Source: Prolixibacter sp. NT017
GTDB taxonomy: Bacteria; Bacteroidota; Bacteroidia; Bacteroidales; Prolixibacteraceae
DNA: 64,000 nt
Assembly (NCBI RefSeq): GCF_009617875.1
Contig: NZ_BLAV01000001.1
Span: forward strand, 1,116,001-1,180,000
Reading direction: 5' to 3'
Shown here: positions 1 to 9,103 of the stretch, piece by piece
Numbering within the stretch: position 1 is the first letter of the stretch
Layout of the letters: each line of letters starts with the position of its first letter
Notes under the pieces: generated by a model
Told to the model about the DNA's origin: nothing
The model's input: only the letters and a program-made list of their open reading frames with translations
Database searches by the model: none
Position numbers and translations under genes: made by a program

Positions 1-600
1 CTTTTCGGGATTGTTTCCGGGCAACCGGTGAAAATCGAGGAAGTTCATCGTCTCTTCCGAACCATCAGTTTTCCGGATATTGACTTTTGCATCCAGAGCG
101 GCGAGTGCTACACACATGTCCGAGGGATGGACGGCCACACAGGCATCGGAATAGCCAATAATTGCACCCATCCGGTTATTCCCTTTTAAGGCGCCGCAAC
201 CGGAGCCATTTTTTCGTTTGTTGCACGGAAGTGTCAAGTCGTAAAAATATGGACAGCGGGTACGTTGTAACAGGTTTCCTCCGGCCGAAGCCATGTTGCG
301 AATCTGGGGTGAAGCTCCCTTCAGAATCGCTTTGGCGAGTAACGGCCAGTGGGCTTTGATAGCTTTGTTATCCGCGATGGCTGTGTTGCGAACCATGGCT
401 CCAATGACCACACCCTTGTCTTTTTCTTCGATGGTATCGGGCAGGGTAGCGGTAATGTCGAGAACCTGGTCCGGCTCATCAATCTCTTTCTTCATCAGGT
501 CTACCAGGTTGGTGCCACCGGCAATGTATTGAGTATGTTTGTTTGCTGAGGATAACGCTTCGCGGACGGTTTTGGGTTTGGTATATTCGAAAGGTTTCAT
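1..600 (-). CDS. Molybdenum hydroxylase FAD-binding subunit (PaoB/YagS-like), partial
   Basis: The reading frame starts at an ATG (598-600) and runs off the left edge, so only about 200 N-terminal residues are visible. It begins MKPFEYTKPKTVREAL and carries the FAD-binding signature YIAGGTNLVDLMKKEI near residue 25 and a second flavin-contact region around IRNMASAGGNLLQRTRCPY. The cysteine-rich stretch that follows (RCPYFYDLTLPCNKR, then GSGCGAL) matches the insertion that in the E. coli periplasmic aldehyde oxidoreductase PaoB holds an extra [4Fe-4S] cluster. The subunit passes electrons between the molybdenum centre and 2Fe-2S clusters. It starts 23 bases after the 2Fe-2S subunit gene, on the same strand; the molybdopterin subunit probably lies beyond the edge. 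The substrate (aldehyde or N-heterocycle) cannot be told from this fragment. Confidence 0.85.
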   Translation of the reverse strand, partial: MKPFEYTKPKTVREALSSANKHTQYIAGGTNLVDLMKKEIDEPDQVLDITATLPDTIEEKDKGVVIGAMVRNTAIADNKAIKAHWPLLAKAILKGASPQIRNMASAGGNLLQRTRCPYFYDLTLPCNKRKNGSGCGALKGNNRMGAIIGYSDACVAVHPSDMCVALAALDAKVNIRKTDGSEETMNFLDFHRLPGNNPEK

Positions 601-623
601 CGGGTTAATTTTTCATGGACAAT

Positions 624-1226
624 TCATTTGGATACTTGTTGGATGGCTTTGGTGATGCCGTTGTAAGCACCACACCGGCAGAGGTTACCGCTCATGTATT
701 CCTTGATTTCTTCTACGGAACCGGTGTGTCCCTCATCGACACAGGCAACGGCCGACATAATTTGCCCGGAAGTGCAGTAACCGCACTGGAAACCGTCGTT
801 CTCAAGGAACGCTTCCTGCATCGGGTGCAGGTTGTCTCCGTCGGCCAATCCTTCAATGGTGGTGATGGCTTTTCCCTGGGCCATCACCGCCAGGGTCAGA
901 CAACTCAGGGTCCGTTCCCCGTTGATGTGTACGGTACAGGCACCGCATTGACCGTGGTCGCACCCTTTTTTGCTGCCGGTCAGGTTTAACTCTTCCCGGA
1001 GCACATCCAGAAGCGTCGCCCGGCTGTCAATCGTCAGTGAATAGGGTTTTTTATTGATCTCCAGCTGAATGGGGATCATCTGCTTTTTGACGAAGAGTTT
1101 TTCCCGGACATCCTGGTAGAAGGCTTTTAAGCTGTTGGGAATAAATGATAATGCCGCCAATGCTGAAGAGGATTTTAAAAAGAAACGGCGGCTCATCGAC
1201 ATGGCATTAGAATGGGAATGTTTCAT
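624..1226 (-). CDS. Molybdenum hydroxylase 2Fe-2S subunit (PaoA/YagT-like)
   Basis: About 200 residues. The two [2Fe-2S] cluster motifs are intact: the plant-ferredoxin type (CDHGQCGACTVHINGERTLSC, reported here only as CxxxxCGxC plus a distal C) around residues 95-120, and the C-terminal CGYCTSGQIM and CRCGAY motifs. The N-terminus MSRRFFLKSSSALAALSF has the RRFFLK twin-arginine pattern, so export by Tat is likely, as in PaoA. I take the ATG at 1226; an in-frame TTG three codons upstream is less likely, and an internal ATG just before the Tat motif is also possible. It is followed after 23 bases by the FAD subunit, as expected for an operon of a periplasmic aldehyde-oxidase-type enzyme. Confidence 0.9.
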   Translation of the reverse strand: MKHSHSNAMSMSRRFFLKSSSALAALSFIPNSLKAFYQDVREKLFVKKQMIPIQLEINKKPYSLTIDSRATLLDVLREELNLTGSKKGCDHGQCGACTVHINGERTLSCLTLAVMAQGKAITTIEGLADGDNLHPMQEAFLENDGFQCGYCTSGQIMSAVACVDEGHTGSVEEIKEYMSGNLCRCGAYNGITKAIQQVSK

Positions 1227-1448
1227 CGTTAGCAATTAATTTGGTTAATGCCTTAGCAGGTCTCTCACTCAAATTTATGAAATTTCAACCAGTACCCCGG
1301 CATTGGCCTTTAAAATATTGGCTAATGAATGAGGTTGTAAATCTTATGTTTACGACATGGATCTGGAATGTGCAGGTTTGAAAAAACGACACTCACCCCT
1401 CCATTTTTAGTTTCCCTTACACAACAATTGATGGAATGGCAATGGGTT

Positions 1449-1961
1449 TTAGATAAACAGAAGTACAACGGCAATGACCACACCTGAGCCTGCGACTATC
1501 ATTCCTTTCTTGAAGCTTTTTGCTTGGGGTTTGAACATCCACAGAGACGAGACGGCTAAAAAGAGTAGTAATATTCCAAAGACCGTGGCAAACAGGTGTG
1601 ATGGATTTTGACTGACTGATTTATGAACTGAGTTCATCTTCGAAAGAATCGTAGGAAGTGCTTTGACCGTGTAACTGGTTATTCCGGTGGCCTTATTATA
1701 GGTGCCGTTGGCAAAATAATGCAGGTCACCTTCCGTTTTGATGATTTTGAAACCTCTCATATGTAACTCGCTGCCTAATGCCGCTTCGTCAAGATTTACG
1801 GGGAGTTTTCTCTCTACCGTTGTTTCCCTTTTCAGGAAATCGGTATCCCGGTAAACCAGAATGATTCCGCTGATGGAATAGATGAGGGTAAAGCCTAATA
1901 CGAAATAGCCTACATAGCGATGCAACATTCGCATATAATAGTGGATGCTTCTTTTTTTCAT
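1449..1961 (-). CDS. PepSY-domain membrane protein
   Basis: 170 residues with three predicted membrane segments: residues about 16-37 (YFVLGFTLIYSISGIILVY), 125-142 and 152-170. The arrangement HRYVGYF...SGIILVYRD at the N-terminus, a soluble loop, then an SVHKSVSQNPSH segment before the second helix is typical of small PepSY-associated transmembrane proteins. Larger members of this family take part in siderophore or ferric reduction; the role of this short form is unknown. It is unlinked: 222 bases from the oxidoreductase genes and about 200 bases from the methyltransferase gene. Confidence 0.6.
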   Translation of the reverse strand: MKKRSIHYYMRMLHRYVGYFVLGFTLIYSISGIILVYRDTDFLKRETTVERKLPVNLDEAALGSELHMRGFKIIKTEGDLHYFANGTYNKATGITSYTVKALPTILSKMNSVHKSVSQNPSHLFATVFGILLLFLAVSSLWMFKPQAKSFKKGMIVAGSGVVIAVVLLFI

Positions 1962-2168
1962 TGTTCGGTGTTTAGTTGAGGTGAAACGTTGAATGGTTCA
2001 GAATTGTAGATCTTTTGCACTATTGTCTGAATGACATGTAATTGGATAAGGATTCCAGATGAAGGTTTAACTTAACGTCTCAATTTTTTCATCGATTCGC
2101 AGAGGAAGAGTGGATCGCTAACCGAATTTTGGAGAAATTTCTATTGTCTGGCGTCTTGTTACGAATGT

Positions 2169-3575
2169 TTATCTTATCGGAAACTTTGCTTTTTCTTCTT
2201 CCAGTTTTCCGGCCATGTATTCGGTAATGTCCATCCGGATGCGCCACTCTTTTGGATAGTTACTGTTGAAACGATTGCCCAGGTTTTTAGCCCATCCTAA
2301 CGGAATATCCTGGTAGGTGAGTAGGTGCCAGCCGCGTTCTTTCGCTTCGGGCCGGATTTCATCGCGGTGCAGAAATTTGATGGCATCGTTCAGCGTTAAT
2401 TCGATTTCGGGAAATGTGCCTCTTTGCAGGATGGGAGAAAGCGCTAGTTCGTGTACCGGAACGACCTCTTTCTTTTTCTGTTCCCCGATTTTGACGCCCG
2501 CGTGTACAATCCGCAGGCCTTTTTGCAGCCAGGTTAACACGGCAGCGTATTTCGAAGGAAAAGCAAACAGCGCTTCGTTCAGTTTGAATATGTCGAGATT
2601 ATCGCCGGTAAGCCAGCCTTCAACCAGAGCTTTCTCACTACTTGATGCAACAGAGAAGGCAGCACTCTTCAGTTTTTTGGGTATGCGGGACGTTTCGCCG
2701 TCCAACTTGCGGACAACTGCCATGAAAAAGCCTTCTCCTTTGGTTTTATGCGGATAGAACCGGTAGCCCGAAAGCCCGGCTGCTTCTGTTTCGGTAACGC
2801 CCCAATCTGCTTTCACCGGAAGGGAAGTATTTTCGACTTCGGCAAATTCGTTCAACCATTTCAGGTTTTCTTCGTTTTCGCCCGGATTGTATGTACATGT
2901 GCTGTAAATGAGTACACCTCCGGGCTTCAATGCCGGCCAAACATCGGCGAGAATGCGCTGTTGTCGTTGGGCACAAAGCGTCGTATTCTCGGGCGACCAT
3001 TCAGCGATGGCGTTTTCGTCGCGCCGGAACAGACCTTCGCCGGAGCATGGAGCATCTACGACCAGCACATCGAACTGACCTTCGAATGTGGCAAAGTCCT
3101 TCGGATCGTTGTTCGTGACTATAATATTGGGATTTCCCCACTTCTTCAGATTTTCGGAAAGAATAACTGCCCGGCTGCGGATGACTTCGTTGGAAACGAG
3201 CAGACTGTTTTCCGGAAGGAGAGAAACAATGTGAGTCGATTTACCACCCGGAGCACCGCATAAATCCAGCACTTTTAATGGCTCATTAGGCAATTGACAG
3301 AAAGCCTGTTCGAGAAACATGGAGCTGGCTTCCTGGACGTAATAGACACCGGCGTGTAAAAACGGGTCAAGCGTGTAGAAAGGACGTTCATCAAGATAGA
3401 AACCGGTTTGGCACCAGGGGACAGCTTTTCCGTTTACCGGATTTTTGCTTTTCGCTGAATTGACCCGGATGGAACTGACAGCTGCTTCCGAAAGCGATTG
3501 TTGAAATGCTTCGAATTCATCCCCCAACTGAGCTTGCATTCGTTGGGTAAAACTTTCGGGAAGTTGTGTTGCCAT
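2169..3575 (-). CDS. rRNA cytosine-C5 methyltransferase (NOL1/NOP2/Sun family, RsmF-like)
   Basis: 468 residues, close to the 479 of E. coli RsmF. The S-adenosylmethionine loop DLCGAPGGKSTHI lies at residues 104-116, and the two catalytic cysteines are in VDAPCSGEG (C177) and YSTCTYNP (C227). The N-terminal RNA-recognition part includes VYYVQEASSMF. The C-terminal 170 residues, ending in a segment rich in GWAKNLGNRFNSNYP, match the RsmF-type PUA-like tail. It should methylate C5 of a cytosine in 16S rRNA; the exact position cannot be read from sequence. A possible promoter -7 element (TAATTTTG on the minus strand) is at 3604-3611. The gene is divergent from the repeat protein at 3751. Confidence 0.88.
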   Translation of the reverse strand: MATQLPESFTQRMQAQLGDEFEAFQQSLSEAAVSSIRVNSAKSKNPVNGKAVPWCQTGFYLDERPFYTLDPFLHAGVYYVQEASSMFLEQAFCQLPNEPLKVLDLCGAPGGKSTHIVSLLPENSLLVSNEVIRSRAVILSENLKKWGNPNIIVTNNDPKDFATFEGQFDVLVVDAPCSGEGLFRRDENAIAEWSPENTTLCAQRQQRILADVWPALKPGGVLIYSTCTYNPGENEENLKWLNEFAEVENTSLPVKADWGVTETEAAGLSGYRFYPHKTKGEGFFMAVVRKLDGETSRIPKKLKSAAFSVASSSEKALVEGWLTGDNLDIFKLNEALFAFPSKYAAVLTWLQKGLRIVHAGVKIGEQKKKEVVPVHELALSPILQRGTFPEIELTLNDAIKFLHRDEIRPEAKERGWHLLTYQDIPLGWAKNLGNRFNSNYPKEWRIRMDITEYMAGKLEEEKAKFPIR

Positions 3576-3750
3576 GGTCGTTCGATTTCCATTTAAAATT
3601 ATGCAAAATTAGCTTTTTAAATCAGAGGGAAGTTCTAAATTGTGGCCCCGAAACGAAATATTTGAATCGTTTTCACGTTAGATAGTTGATAACATAAGCT
3701 AATTAAAAAAGCCGGTTTATCCGGTTACACGCTCGAAATCAGTATAAAAT

Positions 3751-5523
3751 ATGTCAGGTTTTAGTTTGAAATACAAGCTGGGACTCATCCCGGGTACGGC
3801 AAAAATTGATGCAAAGTGGAACAAGTTGCTGGGCATGCGCGATGAGCTGCAGGAATTGGAGCAATCGGACGAACTGGCTCGTTACCGTGAGCTGGATGCT
3901 GAACTAAAATCTGCTGAGTTCAGGGCCCGGAAAAAAGAGCTGACCCAATTGAAATTTGAAGGGAGCCATGAGCAAAAAATACTGAGTGAATTGGAACACT
4001 TAAGTCGTTCCAAGTCGATGAAACAGTATTTCAAAACATTGAGTTCAGAGAAACTGGCGCGCTTCAAAAAGATTGAAAAAGGCGACAAGCTGGCCCGGTT
4101 TAACGAACTCAAAGAAATTGTAACCACTCCAGAGTTTACCAAACGTCGGAAAGACGTGGAGAAGCTCCATTACAATAATTCTCCCGAAGCTGCCAAACGA
4201 AAGGAGTTTGAGGCGTTGAAAAATGATAAGCGACTGAAATCGTATTACAACACGCTCGCTTCCGACAGTTATCGGTTGTATATGAAAGCGGAGGAGAGTG
4301 GAGAGAAGCCTTCGGACCCAAATGAGATTAAGCGTTACGAGAAATTTCTCGCATCGGGTGAGTACAGTAACCTGAAAACGGTTGAGAAACAGAATCTGAC
4401 TCAGCGCTATGAAGAGTTGCGCGGAGAGGTGCAGTCGGATGAGTTCCTGGAAAGAGAGAAATTTCTGAAAAATAGTAAGCGCTATCAAACTACCGGTGAT
4501 TACCGTTTGCTGGCGGAATATGAAAAATTAAGCAAAGATCCGGAAATCAAATTTTACCATAAGTTCAGCAAATCAGGCGAATATCTCAATTATCAGCGGG
4601 TGCACGATTCGAAGGAACTTGAGCGGCTGAACGAGTTGGAAGACCTGGTGAAAGACGAAGGTTTCCGGGAGCGGGTTGCCTTCCTGAAAGACAAGAAGCG
4701 CTATGAGAAATCGGAAGACTTTAAGCTGGAGCAGGAATTGGCTAAGCTGAAGAACAGTGAGCTGATTAAGAAATATTTTGCTTTGCATAAAGCGAGAGAG
4801 CTCAATTTTTTCGATAAGTGGCAAGTCGCTTTCGATGATGAGTTTACCCGCGACGGCGTTAACTTCGAGCGTTGGAATTCAGGGATTTATCCTGGTAAGG
4901 AAGTTTTTGGAAACAACTACTCGCAAGCTGATGAGTTGCAATGCCTGAACGGTGAAGAGAATCTCCAGGTACATGGCGGAATTTTATCGATTGTTACCCG
5001 TAAGGAAGAGTCGAAAGGAATGCGTTGGAATCCACAGTACGGATTGATTCCTGCAGAATTCCAATATACCTCTTCGATGTTGAATACCGGCAACAGTTTC
5101 CGGATAAAACAAGGTATTATAGAGGCGAAGATACGCGTGAATCCGTGTGCCGAGATTGTGTCGGCTTTCTCGTTGAAAGGCGACGGAGCGTTTCCGCAGA
5201 TCGATATTCTGCGCAGTGGCAAAAATGAGGTGAGCATGGGAGTTATCCGCGAAATTAAAGGAGAACCGGTTTGGCAACATCAAACGATTACCGGATTGAA
5301 CTTTAAGAAGTTTCACGTATATCGACTCGAATGGGACGGACAAACACTAACGTGGAAAATCAACAATGCCGTGGTTCATCAGAGCAAGGTTGATTCTTCG
5401 TTTGATAATATGTTCCTGAATCTCCTTTCGAGCGTGCACGAGGAAGTGCATCACCAAAATCTACCACATTACTTTGAGGTGGATTGGGTAAGATGCCTCG
5501 TGCCTCAGGCCGGGAATAATTAG
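3751..5523 (+). CDS. Helical-repeat protein with a degenerate GH16-like C-terminal domain
   Basis: 590 residues, no signal peptide or membrane segment, so probably cytoplasmic. Residues about 40-355 hold four charged helical repeats of about 72 residues each; each has a core like LxRxxELxxxVxxxEFxxR, then LKxxKRY, then a Y-rich stretch ending at the next repeat. Residues about 355-590 resemble a glycoside hydrolase family 16 / laminarinase-like jelly roll (FDDEFTRDGVNFERW at the start, FHVYRLEWDGQTLTWKI later). The GH16 active-site motif ExDxxE is replaced by Q483-I-D-I-L-R488, so both catalytic glutamates are missing while the central Asp remains. I infer a non-catalytic glycan-binding or scaffold role. 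It is flanked by genes on the opposite strand and ends at a shared terminator. Confidence 0.7.
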   Translation: MSGFSLKYKLGLIPGTAKIDAKWNKLLGMRDELQELEQSDELARYRELDAELKSAEFRARKKELTQLKFEGSHEQKILSELEHLSRSKSMKQYFKTLSSEKLARFKKIEKGDKLARFNELKEIVTTPEFTKRRKDVEKLHYNNSPEAAKRKEFEALKNDKRLKSYYNTLASDSYRLYMKAEESGEKPSDPNEIKRYEKFLASGEYSNLKTVEKQNLTQRYEELRGEVQSDEFLEREKFLKNSKRYQTTGDYRLLAEYEKLSKDPEIKFYHKFSKSGEYLNYQRVHDSKELERLNELEDLVKDEGFRERVAFLKDKKRYEKSEDFKLEQELAKLKNSELIKKYFALHKARELNFFDKWQVAFDDEFTRDGVNFERWNSGIYPGKEVFGNNYSQADELQCLNGEENLQVHGGILSIVTRKEESKGMRWNPQYGLIPAEFQYTSSMLNTGNSFRIKQGIIEAKIRVNPCAEIVSAFSLKGDGAFPQIDILRSGKNEVSMGVIREIKGEPVWQHQTITGLNFKKFHVYRLEWDGQTLTWKINNAVVHQSKVDSSFDNMFLNLLSSVHEEVHHQNLPHYFEVDWVRCLVPQAGNN

Positions 5524-5572
5524 AACGCGCCACATTTCAGAAAAATACAGACAGGTCACTTTTATAGAAAAC

Positions 5573-5620
5573 AAAAGGAACAATAACGTGCAGCTAAGCA
5601 TCGTTTATTGTTCCTTTTTT
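5573..5620. terminator. Bidirectional terminator between convergent genes
   Basis: Arms AAAGGAACAATAA (5574-5586) and TTATTGTTCCTTT (5605-5617) form a long stem. It is flanked by A and T runs, so it can end both the plus-strand repeat-protein gene and the minus-strand YitT gene. Confidence 0.8.
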
Positions 5621-5664
5621 CGTAGCAAGAGGTAAACTGTTGTCCTTTGTAATGTGCTTTTATG

Positions 5665-6591
5665 CTATTGGTCGCTCATTTTCGTGCGTAGCGAGCGGAA
5701 GCCTTCTCCAAGAATTTCACTGGCGTCCATGATGGTAATAAAAGCGTCCGGGTCCACCAGATTGATGTGCTCTTCCAGAATGGCTACTTCGCGCCGGCTT
5801 ACTACCGTGAAGATGATTTCCTTTTCCTGGTTCGTAAACATGCCAACGCCTTTCAGATAGGTACCGCCACGTTCCAAATCGACCAGTATCTTATCCTTTA
5901 TCTCGTCATGTTTGTCGGAAACGATGATGAGCGCTTTGTTGTAATTGGCCCCGGCCATGGTCTGGTCGATGGCTTTTCCGGTGATGTAAATGACCAGCCA
6001 GCTGTAAAGAGGAATCTGCCAGTCTTTGAATGCAAGCAATGCCATCAAAACAATGGTCGAGTCGACATAAATCATCAACTGTCCGAGTGGCATGTTGGTG
6101 TATTTGGCGATAATCATGGCGATTATATCGGAGCCACCGGAAGTTGCTTTCGATTTGAAAATCAACCCCAATCCGAAACCAATCAGCACCCCTCCGAAGA
6201 TGCAGGAGAGCAGTACATCGTGAACCAACGGTGCATCGCCGTCTACACGCATGTAGGTTATGGCATCCATAAAAACGGATGACAGGACAAATCCGACAAT
6301 GGTTTTGACACCAAAGCGGGGACCCAGAATTTTGATTCCGGCATAGGTTAGCGGTATGTTCAATATTAATCCGAAAAGACCAATGGGAACACCTTCGGGC
6401 CAGAAGGAAAAAAGCCCATGCGTGAGATAGTGCACGATGATGGCAATACCGTATACGCCTCCCGGAACAATTTTATGGGGCGAGATGAAATAGACAAATC
6501 CAACGGCCAGAATAAACGAGCCGACAATGATGTACATGTAGTCGATGAACCATCGCAGGGAAAAGACCCGCTCTTTCGGTAGGAAAGCCAT
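5665..6591 (-). CDS. YitT family membrane protein (DUF161 plus DUF2179)
   Basis: 308 residues. Residues about 15-200 contain five hydrophobic segments with the family signatures ISPHKIVPGGVYGIAII, GFGLGLIFKSKATSGGSDIIA and YITGKAIDQTMAGANYNKA. The C-terminal 90 residues are the soluble DUF2179 domain (GVGMFTNQEKEIIFTVVSRREVAILEEHI). Transported substrate or role is unknown for the family. ATG start at 6591; no operon partner. Confidence 0.88.
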   Translation of the reverse strand: MAFLPKERVFSLRWFIDYMYIIVGSFILAVGFVYFISPHKIVPGGVYGIAIIVHYLTHGLFSFWPEGVPIGLFGLILNIPLTYAGIKILGPRFGVKTIVGFVLSSVFMDAITYMRVDGDAPLVHDVLLSCIFGGVLIGFGLGLIFKSKATSGGSDIIAMIIAKYTNMPLGQLMIYVDSTIVLMALLAFKDWQIPLYSWLVIYITGKAIDQTMAGANYNKALIIVSDKHDEIKDKILVDLERGGTYLKGVGMFTNQEKEIIFTVVSRREVAILEEHINLVDPDAFITIMDASEILGEGFRSLRTKMSDQ

Positions 6592-6775
6592 AATGTCTGA
6601 GTTAAATTGTTTGGGCTAAATTAGATATTTTAACCCGTTTACAATACGATAAAACCTGATCCTTTTCTTAAACATTTCATCCGGTTTGAGCTGTCGGATA
6701 CTTGTTTATATAAGACTTTTATTCGGAAGAATCATTCCCTTACCAATCGTAAATAGGAACCAATTATTTGTATAC

Positions 6776-6807
6776 AAAAAAAGGCTTCCCGATAGGAAAG
6801 CCTTTTT
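6776..6807 (-). terminator. Terminator of rplS
   Basis: Read on the minus strand: AAAAAGGCTTTCC, a short loop, then GGAAGCCTTTTTTT. It lies 16 bases after the rplS stop codon. Confidence 0.85.
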
Positions 6808-6823
6808 AATAACAGTGTAAATC

Positions 6824-7174
6824 TTAGAATCTTTTCTCTTTGATCCGGGCTTTTTTACCAGTCCGGCCACGCAGGTAAAACAAGCGGGCACGACGTACGC
6901 TACCTCTCCGGTTTACATCAATCTGGTCGATGAAAGGAGAGTTGAACGGGAAAATTCTTTCCACACCTACGTTACCCGATATTTTCCGAACAGTAAAGGT
7001 TTTGGTCAAACCGGAACCTTTGATCTGAATTACCGTACCACGATAATTCTGAACTCTCTCCTTGTTACCCTCACGGATTTTGTAATGTACCGTGATGGTA
7101 TCACCAGGACCGAACTTCGGAAGTTCTTTCTGTTCGCCTATAAATGCGTTTTCTGCTACTTTAATGAGATCCAT
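6824..7174 (-). CDS. rplS: Large-subunit ribosomal protein bL19
   Basis: 116 residues, the usual length of L19. Recognisable conserved segments are [54 protein letters not shown] and [26 protein letters not shown]. The protein lies at the 30S-50S interface. It is monocistronic here, with its own terminator, rather than in the rpsP-rimM-trmD-rplS cluster common in other phyla. A -7 like element TATTTTTG (minus strand, 7251-7258) sits about 77 bases upstream. Confidence 0.97.
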   Translation of the reverse strand: MDLIKVAENAFIGEQKELPKFGPGDTITVHYKIREGNKERVQNYRGTVIQIKGSGLTKTFTVRKISGNVGVERIFPFNSPFIDQIDVNRRGSVRRARLFYLRGRTGKKARIKEKRF

Positions 7175-7314
7175 CGTATTTATTTTAGATAGTTGACGAA
7201 CGCAATATTAACAGGTTTTCTGCCAGAGATTACGTACGGAAATTTCGCGGCAAAAATATGGATTTTTTTCTGAATCGTAAAATATTAGCTCCAAAATCCA
7301 CTTTTGCGTTCAGC

Positions 7315-8988
7315 TTATTTTTCTTTTAAATGGTCACCGGTTTGCTTGGCCACGTTGCGGTACCACCATTCCGGGTAACCGGGTTGAGCTGGCATCACCG
7401 GAAGTTTACCGCTTTCGTTGCGCTCGAACTTACCATCTTTCTCTTTCATGATGTTACCATCCTTGTACTTGATAATCAGGTAATGCTCCAGCTGTGTCCA
7501 GCGATTCACTGTCAGGTTCACCTGCTTGTCGGAATATTCCGTTAAGAATTTGCGGGCCATATCGTGCTCGCCTTTGTTCCAGAGGTCCATGGCAGCTTCA
7601 TCAACTGCAGGGGTGAAATCGACAAATTTGGTTTCGAGTTCACTCTGCACTTTCTGAATGTCTTTGATCATGTAATCGTAACGCAGGTAAGCCAGGTTCG
7701 ATACGGTATTGAATACCCAGAAAGCAGAATTGTCAGACCAGGTCAGCATGTCGCCGTTTCCTACGCGAATAGGTTCCGGAACTTTCTGAATACCGCAATA
7801 TACCGGCATATAGCAGGTAGAATAGGTATCATCAACGCCAAACCACATAATGCCACCAATTGGATCGGGGTATTTAGAGCGCATTTGAGCGATGAACGAG
7901 AAGCCGGTTTGTTGAGTTGAGATAGCACGCTCGTTGACGTAAGTCGTCGAATCAACCTGCCAGGTCAACGGACGCCAGCGGTAAGGCAGTTTGAATGGAC
8001 CGGCACCTGGATCTTTGGTCATATCCAAAGCAGTTCCTTCGAAGTGGTCGCGCATCATGCCCATCACGTCTTTTACTGTTAACAACGTATCAGGTTTTAC
8101 CCAAAGCGGCATGCGGTTGGTTGCATAACCGTTGGCTCCGTGAATAATTTTACCCATGGCATAGTCCTGATATTGGTCCATGTTGCTGGCAACTTTACGG
8201 AAACCAGCCCAAACACGTGCATCGCAGAAACGAGCGCCTTCGAAATTTACGGGAGCGTAGGTTCCTGAAAAGCTAAAGTCCTTGTTTTTTCCGTCGAACC
8301 ATCCTTTTTCCCGTGCAAACGAAATCACATCGCTTGAGTATAGGCAGTTATCCGGGTCGTTCAACGGGAAAGTGGTGATACGAGCCTGGTTGGCGTGTCC
8401 GGAAATGTATCCGTCGGGAATGCGACGAGCTACCCAAACCGCACCTTTTTCAGCTTCACCTTTACCAATCATTTCCAGAATCCACACTTCGTTCGGGTCA
8501 GCAATCGAGAAGGATTCTCCTTCGCTGGCATATCCGTATTGGGCAACCAGGTTGGTCATTACCTTAATGGCTTCGCGAGCTGTTTTGGCACGTTGAAGCG
8601 TCAGGTAAATCAAACTTCCATAATCGACAATGGCACCGGGTTGGTGTTGCAATTCTTCGCGGCCACCAAAAGTTGTTTCACCGATGGAAAGCTGATGTTC
8701 GTTCATATTTCCGGTTACCTGGTAAGTATGGGCAACCTGAGGGATTTTTCCCAGAAATTTGCCGGTATCCCATTCAGTGACATCGACCATTTCGCCCGGC
8801 TTATGATCGGCTGCCGGCCAGAAATACATTTCTCCGTAAAGTGTATGTGAGTCAGCTGCGTAGGTTATCATGGTTGAGCCATCGACCGTTGCACCTTTGG
8901 TAATCAAAAAGTTGGTACAGGCGTCGGCTACGTGAACCTGCAGCGCCAGCCAAATCAGGCTAGTCAGTAAGAGCGTTTTCTTCAGCAT
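7315..8988 (-). CDS. Secreted C69 family dipeptidase
   Basis: 557 residues from the ATG at 8988. The leader MLKKTLLLTSLIWLALQVHVADA is a Sec signal peptide and cleavage would expose Cys of CTNFLITKGATVDGS. In C69 peptidases that N-terminal Cys is the nucleophile (Ntn hydrolase), so the position of the cysteine directly after the signal is functionally meaningful. Other family segments are IVDYGSLIYLTLQRAKTAREAI, ESFSIADPNEVWILEMIGKG and GHANQARITTFPL. A longer frame can be opened from a TTG at 9018, but that codon overlaps a promoter -7 element, so the ATG is favoured. It cleaves dipeptides, probably in the periplasm, for amino-acid supply. Confidence 0.9.
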   Translation of the reverse strand: MLKKTLLLTSLIWLALQVHVADACTNFLITKGATVDGSTMITYAADSHTLYGEMYFWPAADHKPGEMVDVTEWDTGKFLGKIPQVAHTYQVTGNMNEHQLSIGETTFGGREELQHQPGAIVDYGSLIYLTLQRAKTAREAIKVMTNLVAQYGYASEGESFSIADPNEVWILEMIGKGEAEKGAVWVARRIPDGYISGHANQARITTFPLNDPDNCLYSSDVISFAREKGWFDGKNKDFSFSGTYAPVNFEGARFCDARVWAGFRKVASNMDQYQDYAMGKIIHGANGYATNRMPLWVKPDTLLTVKDVMGMMRDHFEGTALDMTKDPGAGPFKLPYRWRPLTWQVDSTTYVNERAISTQQTGFSFIAQMRSKYPDPIGGIMWFGVDDTYSTCYMPVYCGIQKVPEPIRVGNGDMLTWSDNSAFWVFNTVSNLAYLRYDYMIKDIQKVQSELETKFVDFTPAVDEAAMDLWNKGEHDMARKFLTEYSDKQVNLTVNRWTQLEHYLIIKYKDGNIMKEKDGKFERNESGKLPVMPAQPGYPEWWYRNVAKQTGDHLKEK

Positions 8989-9015
8989 AATAGAAAGGAA
9001 TTTTTTCGTTTTTGA

Positions 9016-9023
9016 CAAAAATA
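9016..9023 (-). promoter_or_regulatory. Candidate promoter -7 element of the C69 dipeptidase gene
   Basis: TATTTTTG on the minus strand fits the Bacteroidota -7 consensus TAnnTTTG and lies 28 bases before the chosen ATG. A good -33 element is not evident. Confidence 0.35.
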
Positions 9024-9103
9024 GGAAAATAAATGAATGCGCTACTGCGGCAAATGCGCACTGTACGACCTTTTTATATGATATTTGTTAGGTTTTCTCT
9101 GTC

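Noticed and set aside
624..989. 124-residue plus-strand ORF opposite the 2Fe-2S subunit
   Set aside because: Complete overlap with a gene that has clear cluster motifs; shadow frame.
1236..2168. tRNA or small RNA in the gaps around the PepSY gene
   Set aside because: I looked for cloverleaf arms and terminator-like hairpins and saw none that are convincing.
6706..6891. 61-residue ORF overlapping the rplS 3-prime end and terminator
   Set aside because: It runs through the terminator hairpin and overlaps rplS in another frame; no support.
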